This document shows, piece after piece, positions 26,731 through 35,138 of a stretch of 64,000 nt of DNA. The stretch lies in assembly GCA_036008465.1 (NCBI GenBank), contig DASYNP010000184.1:62001-126000 (forward strand), written 5' to 3'. The stretch comes from DASPSM01 sp036008465. GTDB taxonomy: Bacteria > Planctomycetota > Planctomycetia > Planctomycetales > Planctomycetaceae. A program made the position numbers and the translations under genes. How positions within the stretch are numbered: the stretch's first letter is position 1; every line of letters begins with the position of its first letter. Below the pieces are notes generated by a model. That model was not told the origin of the DNA. It ran no database searches and saw only the letters and a list, made by a program, of their open reading frames with translations.

Positions 26731-27693
26731 TCAGAGGGCCGCCAGGATCTCAGGGAGCTGGGCGAGATTCAGATTGCCCCCCGAAATGATGCCGACGACC
26801 GTCTTGCCCGACCATCGATCGCGAGTCTTTAGAGCGGCTGCCACCGCGGCGGCCCCTGCTCCTTCCGCAATGTTGTGCGTGTGCTCGAGAATCAGTCGGC
26901 ACGCGCGCCGGAGCTCATCGTCGCTGACCAGCACCACGTCGTCGAGTACTGTGCGCATCAGTTCGAGCGTCATTTCCGCGGGACGTCGCGTGGCCACTCC
27001 CTCGGCCCAAGTGGCGGCATTCGCGGTCTCCTGCCATTGTCCCGTCCGCCAGGATTGACTCACTGCGCTGGCCCCTTCGGCTTGAACGCCGATAATCTTC
27101 GTCCGCGGATTGCGGGCTCGGGCGACGATGCCCGTGCCGCAGACGCCGCTGCCCAATCCGATCGGGACAAAGATCACGTCGGGTTCGGGCAGCACGTCGA
27201 AGATCTCGACCGCCATCGATCCGACTCCGGCGATCAGTTTTGGCTCGTTGGCCGAGTGGACATATCGGTAGCCGCGCGGGGCGAGGACTTTTTCGGCGTA
27301 GTCACGGGTCTCGTCAAAGTCGCGGCCGTGTTCGATCAACTCAGCGCCGAACAATCGAATCGCGCGATTCTTGGACGGATTGTTGCCTTGCGGCACGACA
27401 ATCGTGCAGCGGACTCCGCACCGCCGAGCCGCATACGCCAGCGACTGACCGTGATTACCCGTCGAGCAACCGAGGATTCCAGCCTCGCGCTCGGCCTTGG
27501 TGAGCGTGCTCACGAGGTTGATGCCCCCGCGAACCTTGAAAGCACCGGTCGGCTGATGATTCTCGTGCTTGAGCAAGAGTTGGCAGCCCAGCAACTCGGA
27601 AAGCCCCGGCCAATCGAGAAGCGCAGTTGGAGTCAGAACGCTACGCACGCGGGGGAGCGCCTCGACGACGTCGGCATACGTCACGGATGACAT
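26731..27693 (-). CDS. PLP-dependent threonine/serine dehydratase
   Basis: 320 residues from ATG 27693, with AGAG upstream. The PLP-lysine motif is clear in LLLKHENHQPTGAFKVRGG, the substrate/phosphate site in GCSTGNHGQSLAYAARRCG, and the glycine-rich cofactor site in VPIGLGSGVCGTGIVARA; it ends VGIISGGNLNL. It lacks the C-terminal ACT regulatory domain of biosynthetic IlvA, so it resembles the short catabolic or serine racemase-like type. It would deaminate threonine or serine to the 2-oxoacid. The neighbouring D-2-hydroxyacid dehydrogenase could act on such oxoacids (inference). Confidence 0.9.
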   Translation of the reverse strand: MSSVTYADVVEALPRVRSVLTPTALLDWPGLSELLGCQLLLKHENHQPTGAFKVRGGINLVSTLTKAEREAGILGCSTGNHGQSLAYAARRCGVRCTIVVPQGNNPSKNRAIRLFGAELIEHGRDFDETRDYAEKVLAPRGYRYVHSANEPKLIAGVGSMAVEIFDVLPEPDVIFVPIGLGSGVCGTGIVARARNPRTKIIGVQAEGASAVSQSWRTGQWQETANAATWAEGVATRRPAEMTLELMRTVLDDVVLVSDDELRRACRLILEHTHNIAEGAGAAAVAAALKTRDRWSGKTVVGIISGGNLNLAQLPEILAAL

Positions 27694-27930
27694 GCGAACT
27701 CTCTTTTAGGTGGTCGGACGGATGAAAGAAGGTCGCGTCGGAGGTCGCCAAGGCGGCCGGCCAATGCCGAACTGTGGCACCGAGTCTCGTATCTTGCCGG
27801 ACTCGTTTCAAATGCCAGGATTGGCTGAGCGACAAAACCCCAGCCCGGGCAGAGAACGGGCCCGATCACCGGACACGACACCACAGTCCGCATTTGGGTT
27901 CGCAAACAGCCGAGGAGTCGCGGGACGGCT
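27694..27930. other. Gene-free gap
   Basis: 237 bases between two minus-strand genes. It presumably holds the promoter of the dehydratase and the 3' end signal of the AAA gene. I see no repeat, hairpin or coding frame that I can support. Confidence 0.4.
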
Positions 27931-29388
27931 CTAGAGCGCGCCGAAGTAGTTCTCGGCGGCTTCGTCGATATATTCGACCTTCAGCTCGAGCGGCACGCCG
28001 CAAAACTCGCAGTGGTGGCGGACCTGCGCCAGGATGTCGCGAACGTGGCAATAGCGAAAATGGCGGTCCTTCGCGCGGAAATAGGTCTCGATCAAATGCT
28101 CGAGCACAGACGCGTCGGGTCGAATTCCCAGTTTCGCGCAAGTATCGTCAAACAGCTTGCGAAACTCGGCCTCGGACGGTCCGCGAACGTCGATTTTGTA
28201 CGGAATTCGACGGAGGAACGCCTCGTCGACTAGACCCTTGGGATCAAGGTTGGTCGAAAAGACGACCAGCTGATCAAACGGCGCTTGGAGCTTTTTGCCG
28301 CTGGGCAAGCTCAGGTAGTCGTATCGTCGTTCCAGCGGCACGATCCAGCGATTGAGCAATTGGTCGACCGAGATCCGCTGCCGGCCAAAGTCGTCGATTA
28401 CAAGAGTGCCGCAGTTGCTCTTGAGCTGCAGGGGCGCTTCCAAGATCCCGAGAGCACGGTTGGGCTGGACTTCTAAATGCTCCATCGTCAGCTCGCCGCC
28501 GACCACAACGGTGGGACGGGTGATGCAGACCCAGCGGTGGTCGATTTGGCGGAGCTTTTCGTCGTCTCCGATCTGATTGATGGGAAGCGCGTGGTGGACG
28601 CACGGGTCGTAGACGCGGATGATCTCTCCATCGCAGTCGATGGCGCGCGGAATCCAGATCGTATCGCCATAAGCGGCCGTTAGCCGCTCGGCGATGCTCG
28701 TCTTGCCATTCCCGGGCGCTCCATAAATGAACAGGGCCCTGGCCTCGACCAGCGCTTTGCCGATTCTTACGCAGAGCGCGGTCGGCACGGAAAGATCTGC
28801 CAGGGCGGCTTCCACCTGGGGCAGAGTGATACGCGAGCGGGTCATCGATTGAGCGCTGACGGCCGCGACGTAGTCGGCGAACGGCACTGGAGCCGACCCG
28901 AAGTACGTGGAGCGCTCATTGCACTGCTTGGCCGCTTCGATTCCCTTGTTGGTGATCGAATACTCGTAATCCGAGACCGACGCGTTTCGCGCGATGACGA
29001 TTCGCTGCGAGTTCTTCATCGCCTGGAAGATCGCCTGCAGGATTCCAAAGGGCAGGCGCAGCTGCTCAGCGATGCCCCGGCCCGACTGGACCCCCCGACG
29101 CAGGAGAAACTTCAGGATCAGGTCTTCAACTTCGGTCTCGGTGAGGCCGGCGTCCTCCAGAGACTTTGGCGCCGCCGGCAGAAACCCCTGAGAGCGGTTG
29201 AGTTGGGTGCGGTTCGGATCGAACGCCGACAGCTCGCGCTTCGACCCGCGCCGGTCCGCGGATTGCGCCGGCGTCCCATTGAAAATCGAATCCAATAGCG
29301 ACGTTGTCGACGCATCGACGTCGTTCAGCAACGCGCCCTCGACCAATGATCCTTGCGCTGGGCCTTGTTGAGCCATTGGAGAACCCAT
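27931..29388 (-). CDS. AAA-family ATPase with winged-helix-like head
   Basis: 485 residues from ATG 29388 (ATG 29376 is an alternative). Residues ~70-170 look like a helical/winged region (LTETEVEDLILKFLLRRGVQSGRGIAEQLRLP). The ATPase core has Walker A ALFIYGAPGNGKTSIAERL and Walker B GTLVIDDFGRQRI, then sensor-like VVFSTNLDPKGLVDEAFLRRI with an Arg-finger-type RRI. The C-terminal helical bundle has HFRYCHVRDILAQVRHHCEFCG. This type is found widely in planctomycetes as 'ATPase AAA' near pilus or secretion genes. None is adjacent here, so the role is unknown. Motor or remodelling activity is inferred. Confidence 0.82.
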   Translation of the reverse strand: MGSPMAQQGPAQGSLVEGALLNDVDASTTSLLDSIFNGTPAQSADRRGSKRELSAFDPNRTQLNRSQGFLPAAPKSLEDAGLTETEVEDLILKFLLRRGVQSGRGIAEQLRLPFGILQAIFQAMKNSQRIVIARNASVSDYEYSITNKGIEAAKQCNERSTYFGSAPVPFADYVAAVSAQSMTRSRITLPQVEAALADLSVPTALCVRIGKALVEARALFIYGAPGNGKTSIAERLTAAYGDTIWIPRAIDCDGEIIRVYDPCVHHALPINQIGDDEKLRQIDHRWVCITRPTVVVGGELTMEHLEVQPNRALGILEAPLQLKSNCGTLVIDDFGRQRISVDQLLNRWIVPLERRYDYLSLPSGKKLQAPFDQLVVFSTNLDPKGLVDEAFLRRIPYKIDVRGPSEAEFRKLFDDTCAKLGIRPDASVLEHLIETYFRAKDRHFRYCHVRDILAQVRHHCEFCGVPLELKVEYIDEAAENYFGAL

Positions 29389-29876
29389 TCTGAGGATTGC
29401 CGGAGGGACGGATTTCCGTCCGGGGGTCGCAGACGTCGAAGCCCCAGACGACACTCGAATTCTCGAGCGCGGTATTTGGAACGTGCAAGGCCCTCTAACA
29501 ATGGGACGAGAAACGTCGGTTGCCATGCGAAACATGAGGGGTCTGTCACAAAACGGCAAGGCGATCGAAGCCGAGGCCCGCAAATCTGCTCCAATCCGCT
29601 TATTCGGATTGGTGTCTTCTCTCAATCGAAGGTTCGGCGGTGCCCGAAGATCGCCCCTTTTGATGGCAATCGAACAGATTGCGGAATTTGTCACTCCAGG
29701 CAAAACATTGATTTTTTATCGAAATCGGAAACGAATCGGACGAGGCAATTCGAAGCGGTTCTGGCGCATCAGGATTCTGTGGAAATTGATACAGACGCCG
29801 GCCGACGAAAAGAGGCGCAGCCGTCTGGAAACGATGACATCGGCGGAGTATGATTCGCCCGACGACCATCCGCCTC
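29389..29876. other. Gene-free gap before tRNA-Ser
   Basis: About 490 bases without a supported gene. Open frames are AT-poor artefacts with no start context. The right third (29640-29800) is more A/T-rich than the surroundings and may hold the tRNA promoter, but I cannot point to clear -35/-10 boxes. Confidence 0.4.
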
Positions 29877-29965
<89 letters not shown>

Positions 29966-29970
29966 CGCTT

Positions 29971-30288
29971 TTAATGCGTTTCCCGGCCATGCTCGAAGCC
30001 GATGGCGCCCGCTGCAGTCGGAAACCGGGATCTCAATTGGTGTAAAACGTCCCGGACGAGAATGTGACGGACGGTGTCCGCTTTGAGTCGACCACCACGC
30101 GGCCCATGGAAGATCACGCCGTCTTGAGTCGGGGCAATTGTTTTCAAGACCCGTCGCAAATCCTCGTGTATCGGGAACGCGCGGCTCCTCCCACTCTTAG
30201 TCCTACGTGCGTTAGCTCCCGCGCGGAGGCGCTTGTGGCGACTGTCCACGACCTCCAATAGGCGCAAATCTTGGTAGACGTCAGTCCA
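29971..30288 (-). pseudogene. Tyrosine recombinase/integrase remnant
   Basis: The frame reads WTDVYQDLRLLEVVD, then RRTKSGRSRAFPIHEDLRRVL and VIFHGPRGGRLKADTVRHILVRDVL, the mid-catalytic region of a planctomycete tyrosine integrase (first catalytic Arg side through the beta-hairpin Lys region). It stops at FEHGRETH, exactly where the HxxR box would follow, so two catalytic residues and the Tyr are missing. The upstream end is fused at about 30289 to a uppP remnant. It reads toward the tRNA-Ser 3' end. Not functional. Confidence 0.75.
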
Positions 30289-30644
30289 GACCCGATGAGT
30301 GACTCGCTCGATCACGAACTTGAGCCCCCAATGCGACGACGCCCGTCGCAACGGTCGCCAAAATCACCATTGTCAGAAACTGGCGCGCCGATTCCCGCTC
30401 GCCGGACCTCACGTCGTCCTCGTTCCTCCAGAGACGGCGCCAGCGCGGCCAGAAATAGACCAGAAGTGCGAACATGGTGCCCGTGTGGAGCATGACCAGC
30501 AGGAAAACCTGCTCGGGGCGCGACGGGTCCATGCCCATTATGCGCTCAGCCAGGATGACGGTGCCGAACTGGAAACGGGCGCAATTCGGCTGCACCCTGG
30601 ATCAAGGCCAGAATTGCGATCTGGAGATAGTGAACAACGTCCAT
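30289..30644 (-). pseudogene. uppP: Frameshifted uppP (undecaprenyl-diphosphatase) remnant
   Basis: ATG 30644 opens MDVVHYLQIAILALIQGAAEL, the UppP first helix. Restoring one base near 30581 and one near 30564 yields the expected LLPVSSSGTVILAERIMG, and the frame then continues DPSRPEQVFLLVMLHTGTMFALLVYFWPRW. A third shift in a five-G run (30325-30329) is needed to continue ALGLKFVIERVTHRV, after which the frame enters integrase sequence. So three frameshifts and a truncation break it at about 115 of 260-odd residues. UppP recycles the C55 carrier. An intact copy, if the cell has one, is not in the window. Confidence 0.75.
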
Positions 30645-30793
30645 CGAGACCATCTTCGTTCGAGTTTCGCATCTTTCCGTTGCGTCGAATCGTCCACAAC
30701 TCGGATTAAAGAAGCAACTCGGAACACGAAAATGGTGAGCTTGGACTTGCGCTTGGCCGAACAGCGCGTGCAGCGACACATCTGCAGCGCAGG

Positions 30794-31387
30794 TCAGTTA
30801 AAGCGCGTGATCGCTTTGGGGCCTGGGGTTACAGCTTCCTTTCCCTCCAGAACCAGATCGAATTGATAATCGGTCTTTCCGGGCCGAGCGATGTCGATCT
30901 TGAATTCGGAATGCTCTGCATTCTTGTCTGGATCGTTGTACAGGTTCTTCAAGGCGTCGGGTTCGTGGTAGCCCTGTTGCTTCCCCAGCAAGGAGTGTTT
31001 GAGCGCTGCAAAAAGCACGACATACGATCCTTCGGGAGCCCCATCTGCCTGACCATAGGTTGAGAAGTCGAAACTGCCGTCCTCATAGCGAACGATCGCG
31101 TTCAACGGCGCCGCGCCGGAAGCCGGCGGGTTCTTGGGATCATACAACATGATCCTTAATCCTTGTTTGATGGCGTCGCGGGGCGGTTTTCCGTCAATTG
31201 TCACCGTCCCCGCGAATTTGGCCGTCGGGTGCCGCGTGGTGTTCAGTTCTTTCAACTGGTCGTCCAACGACTGACCCGGTTTCGATCCGCAACCGGCAAC
31301 GATTGGAACGACTCCGATCAGCGCCATCACCACAACAACAGCCCTGATTCTCGTTGAACGCGTCACGGTGCAACTCTCGGACTTCAT
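30794..31387 (-). CDS. Lipoprotein, planctomycete type, unknown function
   Basis: 197 residues from ATG 31387, with GGAAAG upstream. The signal has a lipobox (VPIVAGC, Cys about residue 33) followed by GSKPGQSLDDQLKELN. The mature part looks like a transthyretin/carboxypeptidase-regulatory-type beta-sandwich: FAGTVTIDGKPPRDAIKQGLRIMLYDP, then GSFDFSTYGQADGAPEGSYVVLF. This matches the frequent planctomycete pattern of a small lipoprotein directly downstream of a DUF1559 gene, as here (172-base gap, same strand). The function is unknown. It is probably anchored to a membrane facing the periplasm. Confidence 0.82.
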   Translation of the reverse strand: MKSESCTVTRSTRIRAVVVVMALIGVVPIVAGCGSKPGQSLDDQLKELNTTRHPTAKFAGTVTIDGKPPRDAIKQGLRIMLYDPKNPPASGAAPLNAIVRYEDGSFDFSTYGQADGAPEGSYVVLFAALKHSLLGKQQGYHEPDALKNLYNDPDKNAEHSEFKIDIARPGKTDYQFDLVLEGKEAVTPGPKAITRFN

Positions 31388-31558
31388 GGAATCAGCTTTC
31401 CTGTCGATTTAAGCGGGCTCCGCTGTAAGCGCGACGCGACCGAAGCACCCACGGTTCTGCTCGGTCGGGGCCGGCGGCCTTCAGGCATAAGAACGGGGCA
31501 CCCCAAGTGCGGCGGCGCCCCGATTGCAAGCATCCGATAAGAACCAAGCGGGTCGCGC

Positions 31559-32728
31559 TCAGAACGAAGAGTCGGTGACAGCCTTGCGGCCGTGGTAGCT
31601 AATGAGGCGGCAGAAGACGACGAGACTGATGTTCTCACTGACCATGTGGGCCGACCCATCACACATCAGTAATCCGCACGAGCCTGGGTGGAAGGCGTAG
31701 AGTCCCATGAAGGACTGGTTCGTGCAATTGATGAAACAGGCGCCGGTGGTGCGGCCACCGCTGAACATCGTTCCGTCGAACGTCGAGCCGTTCAAATTCT
31801 CATAAGCGTTTCCAAGGCAGCCCCAGCAGCCGCCCCAGTTGGCTTTGGTCGTGAGCGGACAAATGGCGCCTTGCGCGAGGTTTCCGCCACAGGCGGGCGC
31901 CTTCGCAATCTTCTTCAGGCCGCGCTGCCAGAGATCGGGATGTCCGGCCAATTCCGCGCAGAGAATGGTGGTCGATGTGCCGTCTGTGACCTGGTCGATG
32001 CTGATATTGGCACCGTTGAAGGCGTTGTTGTTCATGACTCCCTGGCTGCTGGTGCATTGACAGGTCTTCTGGCAGCCGATCACCGCGTTGTAGGCGCAAT
32101 TCAGGCCGCCGCCGTAGTCGTTGACGGCCGTGTAGTCGCTCGCCCCGGCCCAGACATTGTGAAGGAGGCAGGGAGCCACAGCCTGAGAAATGACGCAGTT
32201 ATCGAGATCCTGATTCTGAAACGGGTTCTGACTCCGGGGCGCCGACGGGCAGACAAACGACGGAACCACGGAGGCGACCGGCCGACTGAGTCCAGCGCAG
32301 CAGGCCCCTGAATTGAGCGCCGTGTATTTGGGAAGACCTAGTGCGCACAAGCAGACCGGAGACTCGATCGATCCGTTCATGCAGATCTTGTTGTAGACGG
32401 TGGATGATTCGAGATAGGGAAGCACCCGCTCGCCCCAAACGTGCAGGTTCGGACAATCAATTTTTGCCGTGCAGCAGGGGCAGGTGCCGAAAATTGGGCC
32501 CAGAATCGGTCCCGTGACGACCAGAAAGGCCGGCGTAAAACATTGATTGACGTCGTGGTAATTGTGCTCCGCGATCCCGATTTGCTTCAGATTGTTGCGG
32601 CACTGGGTTCGCCGGGCCGCTTCGCGGGCCGCTTGCACCGCCGGCAGCAGCAGGGCAATCAGCACGGCAATAATGGCGATCACCACCAACAATTCAATTA
32701 GCGTGAAACCTCTTCGCGGGTCTCGCAT
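31559..32728 (-). CDS. DUF1559 prepilin-type protein
   Basis: 389 residues from ATG 32728, with AGGA upstream. The N-terminus is a type IV prepilin signal: RRGFTLIELLVVIAIIAVLIALLLPAVQAAREAARR, with processing after the Gly before FTLIE. The C-terminus has the H-x9-DG tag HPGSCGLLMCDGS that defines planctomycete DUF1559 proteins. The middle is unusually Cys-rich (about 20 Cys), suggesting disulfides outside the membrane. The family has dozens of members per planctomycete genome. A surface or pseudopilus role is supposed but unproven. Confidence 0.93.
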   Translation of the reverse strand: MRDPRRGFTLIELLVVIAIIAVLIALLLPAVQAAREAARRTQCRNNLKQIGIAEHNYHDVNQCFTPAFLVVTGPILGPIFGTCPCCTAKIDCPNLHVWGERVLPYLESSTVYNKICMNGSIESPVCLCALGLPKYTALNSGACCAGLSRPVASVVPSFVCPSAPRSQNPFQNQDLDNCVISQAVAPCLLHNVWAGASDYTAVNDYGGGLNCAYNAVIGCQKTCQCTSSQGVMNNNAFNGANISIDQVTDGTSTTILCAELAGHPDLWQRGLKKIAKAPACGGNLAQGAICPLTTKANWGGCWGCLGNAYENLNGSTFDGTMFSGGRTTGACFINCTNQSFMGLYAFHPGSCGLLMCDGSAHMVSENISLVVFCRLISYHGRKAVTDSSF

Positions 32729-32982
32729 TTCCTAGTCCTTTCACGGCCCGAATGAGATGGAAAACGACTTCGGTAACAGTCAGAGGACAACGAGCGGGGA
32801 CAAACGACCGCGATTGCGGGCGCAAGACTCAGAACGTGCAGTGAAGGGAGGCACGCGCAATGCCGCACTGGTCGCTCGTTCAGGAGGAAGAAACACCGAT
32901 AGGTGCGCTGGGTAGCATTTTGGCGAGTTCGCAGCGAGACTTCAAAGGTAAAACATGGATCATCAAGGGTTTACACCGTTAA

Positions 32983-33153
32983 TTAATTAGGCAGGCTTGG
33001 GGTCCCGCTTGTCCGGGAGCCCCCGATGCGCGCGTGAGGAGACTGAGAACCGCTAACCGGCCGCGCTAGATCAACGCGTTTTTCCAGTTCTGGATCCGGC
33101 TTGCCACAACCCCCCGCCGCGATTAAGGCGATTGCCAAGTATGTCGCTCTCAT
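32983..33153 (-). CDS. Possible small lipoprotein
   Basis: 56 residues from ATG 33153: a hydrophobic start RATYLAIALIAAGGCGKPDPELEK, with lipobox AGGC and Cys about residue 16. The tail is Ser/Gly/Arg-rich and may be degraded. The ribosome site is weak. Small lipoproteins of this kind accompany DUF1559 genes in planctomycetes. It lies upstream of the DUF1559 gene on the same strand, across a 254-base gap (32729-32982) in which I see nothing else. Confidence 0.45.
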   Translation of the reverse strand: MRATYLAIALIAAGGCGKPDPELEKRVDLARPVSGSQSPHARIGGSRTSGTPSLPN

Positions 33154-33237
33154 GGTCTCGAGCCTTCGCATTGAGGGTTAAACCGAACACGTCGGAAATG
33201 GCGGCAGTCACGGCTGCGGGCCATGCTTCGAATTGTC

Positions 33238-33429
33238 TCATTGGCTCGTGCTGCTGAGCCGGCGCCTGACCTCTCGCACGATCTCGTCGATTTGGTAGGG
33301 ATGCAAGAGGGTTGGCTCTTTTTCCAGCTTGGCACGCCATTCCATCAAGATCCGAGTCACCGCCTTGTGCCCGTGATTGCACTCATCAATGATCTTCTGG
33401 ATGGTCACTTCGCAGTCTTTAAGACGCAT
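33238..33429 (-). CDS. Small helical protein, unrecognised
   Basis: 63 residues from ATG 33429. I accept it because AAGGAAGGGAG sits 7 bases before the ATG, one of the best ribosome sites in this region, and the product is balanced in composition: RLKDCEVTIQKIIDECNHGH, then ILMEWRAKLEKEP and YQIDEIVREVRRRL. It is predicted to be all-helical and soluble. I do not recognise the family. It lies between two broken or doubtful genes. Confidence 0.55.
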   Translation of the reverse strand: MRLKDCEVTIQKIIDECNHGHKAVTRILMEWRAKLEKEPTLLHPYQIDEIVREVRRRLSSTSQ

Positions 33430-33489
33430 CGGCTGACTCCCTTCCTTGACTGCCGTGTCGCCCGTTCCTCTGTCTCGACAACGAGCGAC

Positions 33490-33732
33490 TCAAGGGAGCT
33501 TTGGGTTACGTGTGTTCCATCCGGCAACCCACGCTTCATGTGCGTCGTCGCTTGCTTCGGATCGAACTCCCTCGGTCCCCGTCCCGGCAATCCAGTCACC
33601 TTCCTCGGCCATCTCGACGATGTTGCGTTTGGCGGAGCCGAACTTGCATTTCGCCAGCGAACAAAAACCACCGGAGGGATTGGGGGCGAAGCCGAGGTCG
33701 TGATCAACCACGTAAGAGAAGGGTTTGGTCAT
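33490..33732 (-). pseudogene. Truncated Nmad2-like protein (N-terminal part)
   Basis: From ATG 33732 the frame reads FSYVVDHDLGFAPNPSGGFC, then SLAKCK and EEGDWIAGTGTE, the N-terminal signature of the nucleotide modification associated domain 2 family (Y-V-x-x-D-x-GFAPNP, CK, GDWxxGTG). Family members are about 200 residues; this frame ends after 80 with a tail that does not fit, and no other frame restores the match. It is probably a decayed gene. Nmad proteins are linked by comparative genomics to phage or mobile DNA base modification, so it may mark a past mobile element. Confidence 0.5.
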
Positions 33733-33893
33733 TTCGTTCTCGGCCGTCGATCGAGCGTGCGATTTGCGCTAGAAGGAAGACACGGCATTCAGTCCGAGTC
33801 GCGCTGACCCGTCAGCTCTCCCACCACGTTCGGCCGTGGCAATCCCGGTCGTGGTCGTTGTTGTTTTTCGTCCTCAGGCAATCGATCCGGCCA

Positions 33894-34466
33894 TCAAAGC
33901 GGCCAATTGGCCGACGGATCGAAATTGATGATCCGCACTACAGGTTCGGTGGGGATCTGCGGTCGCAGATATGGTTTGTCCGACGCCTTGTGGCAGGCAT
34001 AGCAGGCTTCCAGCGTAAACTTATAGGCGGCAACGAAACGCTTCTTGTTCTTGGATTTGATCGCTGCCTGCAATTGCGTCAAAGGGCCATTTTCGGTCGC
34101 CTGCAAAATGGCCGCGAGATCGACCTCGTGCCCCGCGTTGTCTTTGCGCTTGGGAATGATTCGCACGGCCCACCGAAGGTGGGAACGCGTCTCTCCCCAA
34201 AAGAAATTGGCCAAGTCCCAGTGCTGATGTTGTTCGGCAACCCACAGGTTCGCAAACTGAGCGCCTACGTCCTGCATCGCATGGGCCTGATCAGGAAGCC
34301 GATCTTTGATGCCTTGGATCTCCGCTTTGAGCGCAGCCACCTCTGAATTCTGAGTTGTATGGCTGTCTTGCGCTTGGGTCGAGCCAACGGTGCCGTGGGA
34401 TTCCACCGCGACCCCCATGCACAGCCCGACAAGAAGAGCCAGAGCAGTCGGCCAACATCGAATCAT
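33894..34466 (-). CDS. Exported c-type cytochrome-like protein
   Basis: 190 residues from ATG 34466. Signal peptide RCWPTALALLVGLCMGVAV; then a coiled-coil-like stretch (EVAALKAEIQGIKDRL) and a four-helix-type region (AMQDVGAQFANLWVAEQHQHWDLANFFWGE). One heme-binding CxxCH is present, ACYACHKASDKPYLRPQIP, near residue 160. The single C-terminal CxxCH after a helical domain resembles cytochrome c'-type proteins, but the length and spacing differ. A periplasmic electron-transfer or sensing role is likely. It is divergent from the PadR gene with a 141-base shared upstream region. Confidence 0.7.
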   Translation of the reverse strand: MIRCWPTALALLVGLCMGVAVESHGTVGSTQAQDSHTTQNSEVAALKAEIQGIKDRLPDQAHAMQDVGAQFANLWVAEQHQHWDLANFFWGETRSHLRWAVRIIPKRKDNAGHEVDLAAILQATENGPLTQLQAAIKSKNKKRFVAAYKFTLEACYACHKASDKPYLRPQIPTEPVVRIINFDPSANWPL

Positions 34467-34607
34467 GACGTTCTTTCCCTTTTCCTGGAGCAATTCAGAC
34501 GTTCGCTTGAAAAACGCCTAAAGACAGAGCAGCTCAACTCCGACCCGCTTGTCGCGATAAAAGGCTGCACGCTATTATGTCGAATGTCAACATTGAGAAT
34601 CAACATC

Positions 34608-35039
34608 ATGGCTGACGACCCGGTTACGCGCCATTTTTTCCACGGCTTTATCCGCCTGCATATCCTCTATCACTCGGCCAAACAGCCGATCTACGGCGCG
34701 GAGATCACCGAGGAGCTCGTTCGCCACGGCTACCGGCTCAGCCAGGGTACCCTCTATCCGACCCTTCATCTTTTGGAGGAACTCGGCTATCTCAAAAACC
34801 GCACGGAAGTCGTGAACGGGAAGCGCCGGAAGTACTACCACGCGACCGATGCGGGGCGAAGAATTCTCGTCGACGCCCGCAACAAGCTTTTGGAATTGGT
34901 CGGTGAGATCGTCGAGGACAAAGATGAGGGATTCCTGGCGATCCAAGAGAAACACCATCCACCCCAATCGTCGGCTTCGAAGAGGAATCGCAGTGGAAAG
35001 AACACCGCGAGCAAACGACGTCCCAAACCGCGTCGATGA
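34608..35039 (+). CDS. PadR-family transcriptional regulator
   Basis: 143 residues from ATG 34608 (ATG 34584 is possible). The winged helix is clear: LHILYHSAKQPIYGAEITEEL, GYRLSQGTLYPTLHLLEELGYL, then wing KRRKYYHATDAGRRIL. A short dimerising helix follows, and the tail is very basic (KRNRSGKNTASKRRPKPRR), longer than usual. PadR repressors commonly control adjacent efflux genes and sense aromatic or drug ligands. The RND pump operon starts 99 bases downstream on the same strand, so this is its likely regulator. Confidence 0.9.
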   Translation: MADDPVTRHFFHGFIRLHILYHSAKQPIYGAEITEELVRHGYRLSQGTLYPTLHLLEELGYLKNRTEVVNGKRRKYYHATDAGRRILVDARNKLLELVGEIVEDKDEGFLAIQEKHHPPQSSASKRNRSGKNTASKRRPKPRR

Positions 35040-35138
35040 CACGACGCCACGTGTTCCTGTCGAAGTGGAAAAATCAGACCCAATCCTGCGAATCAGCAAC
35101 CTCAACGGAACGAGCAATGGGCTGGAGGCGTCAATCCA

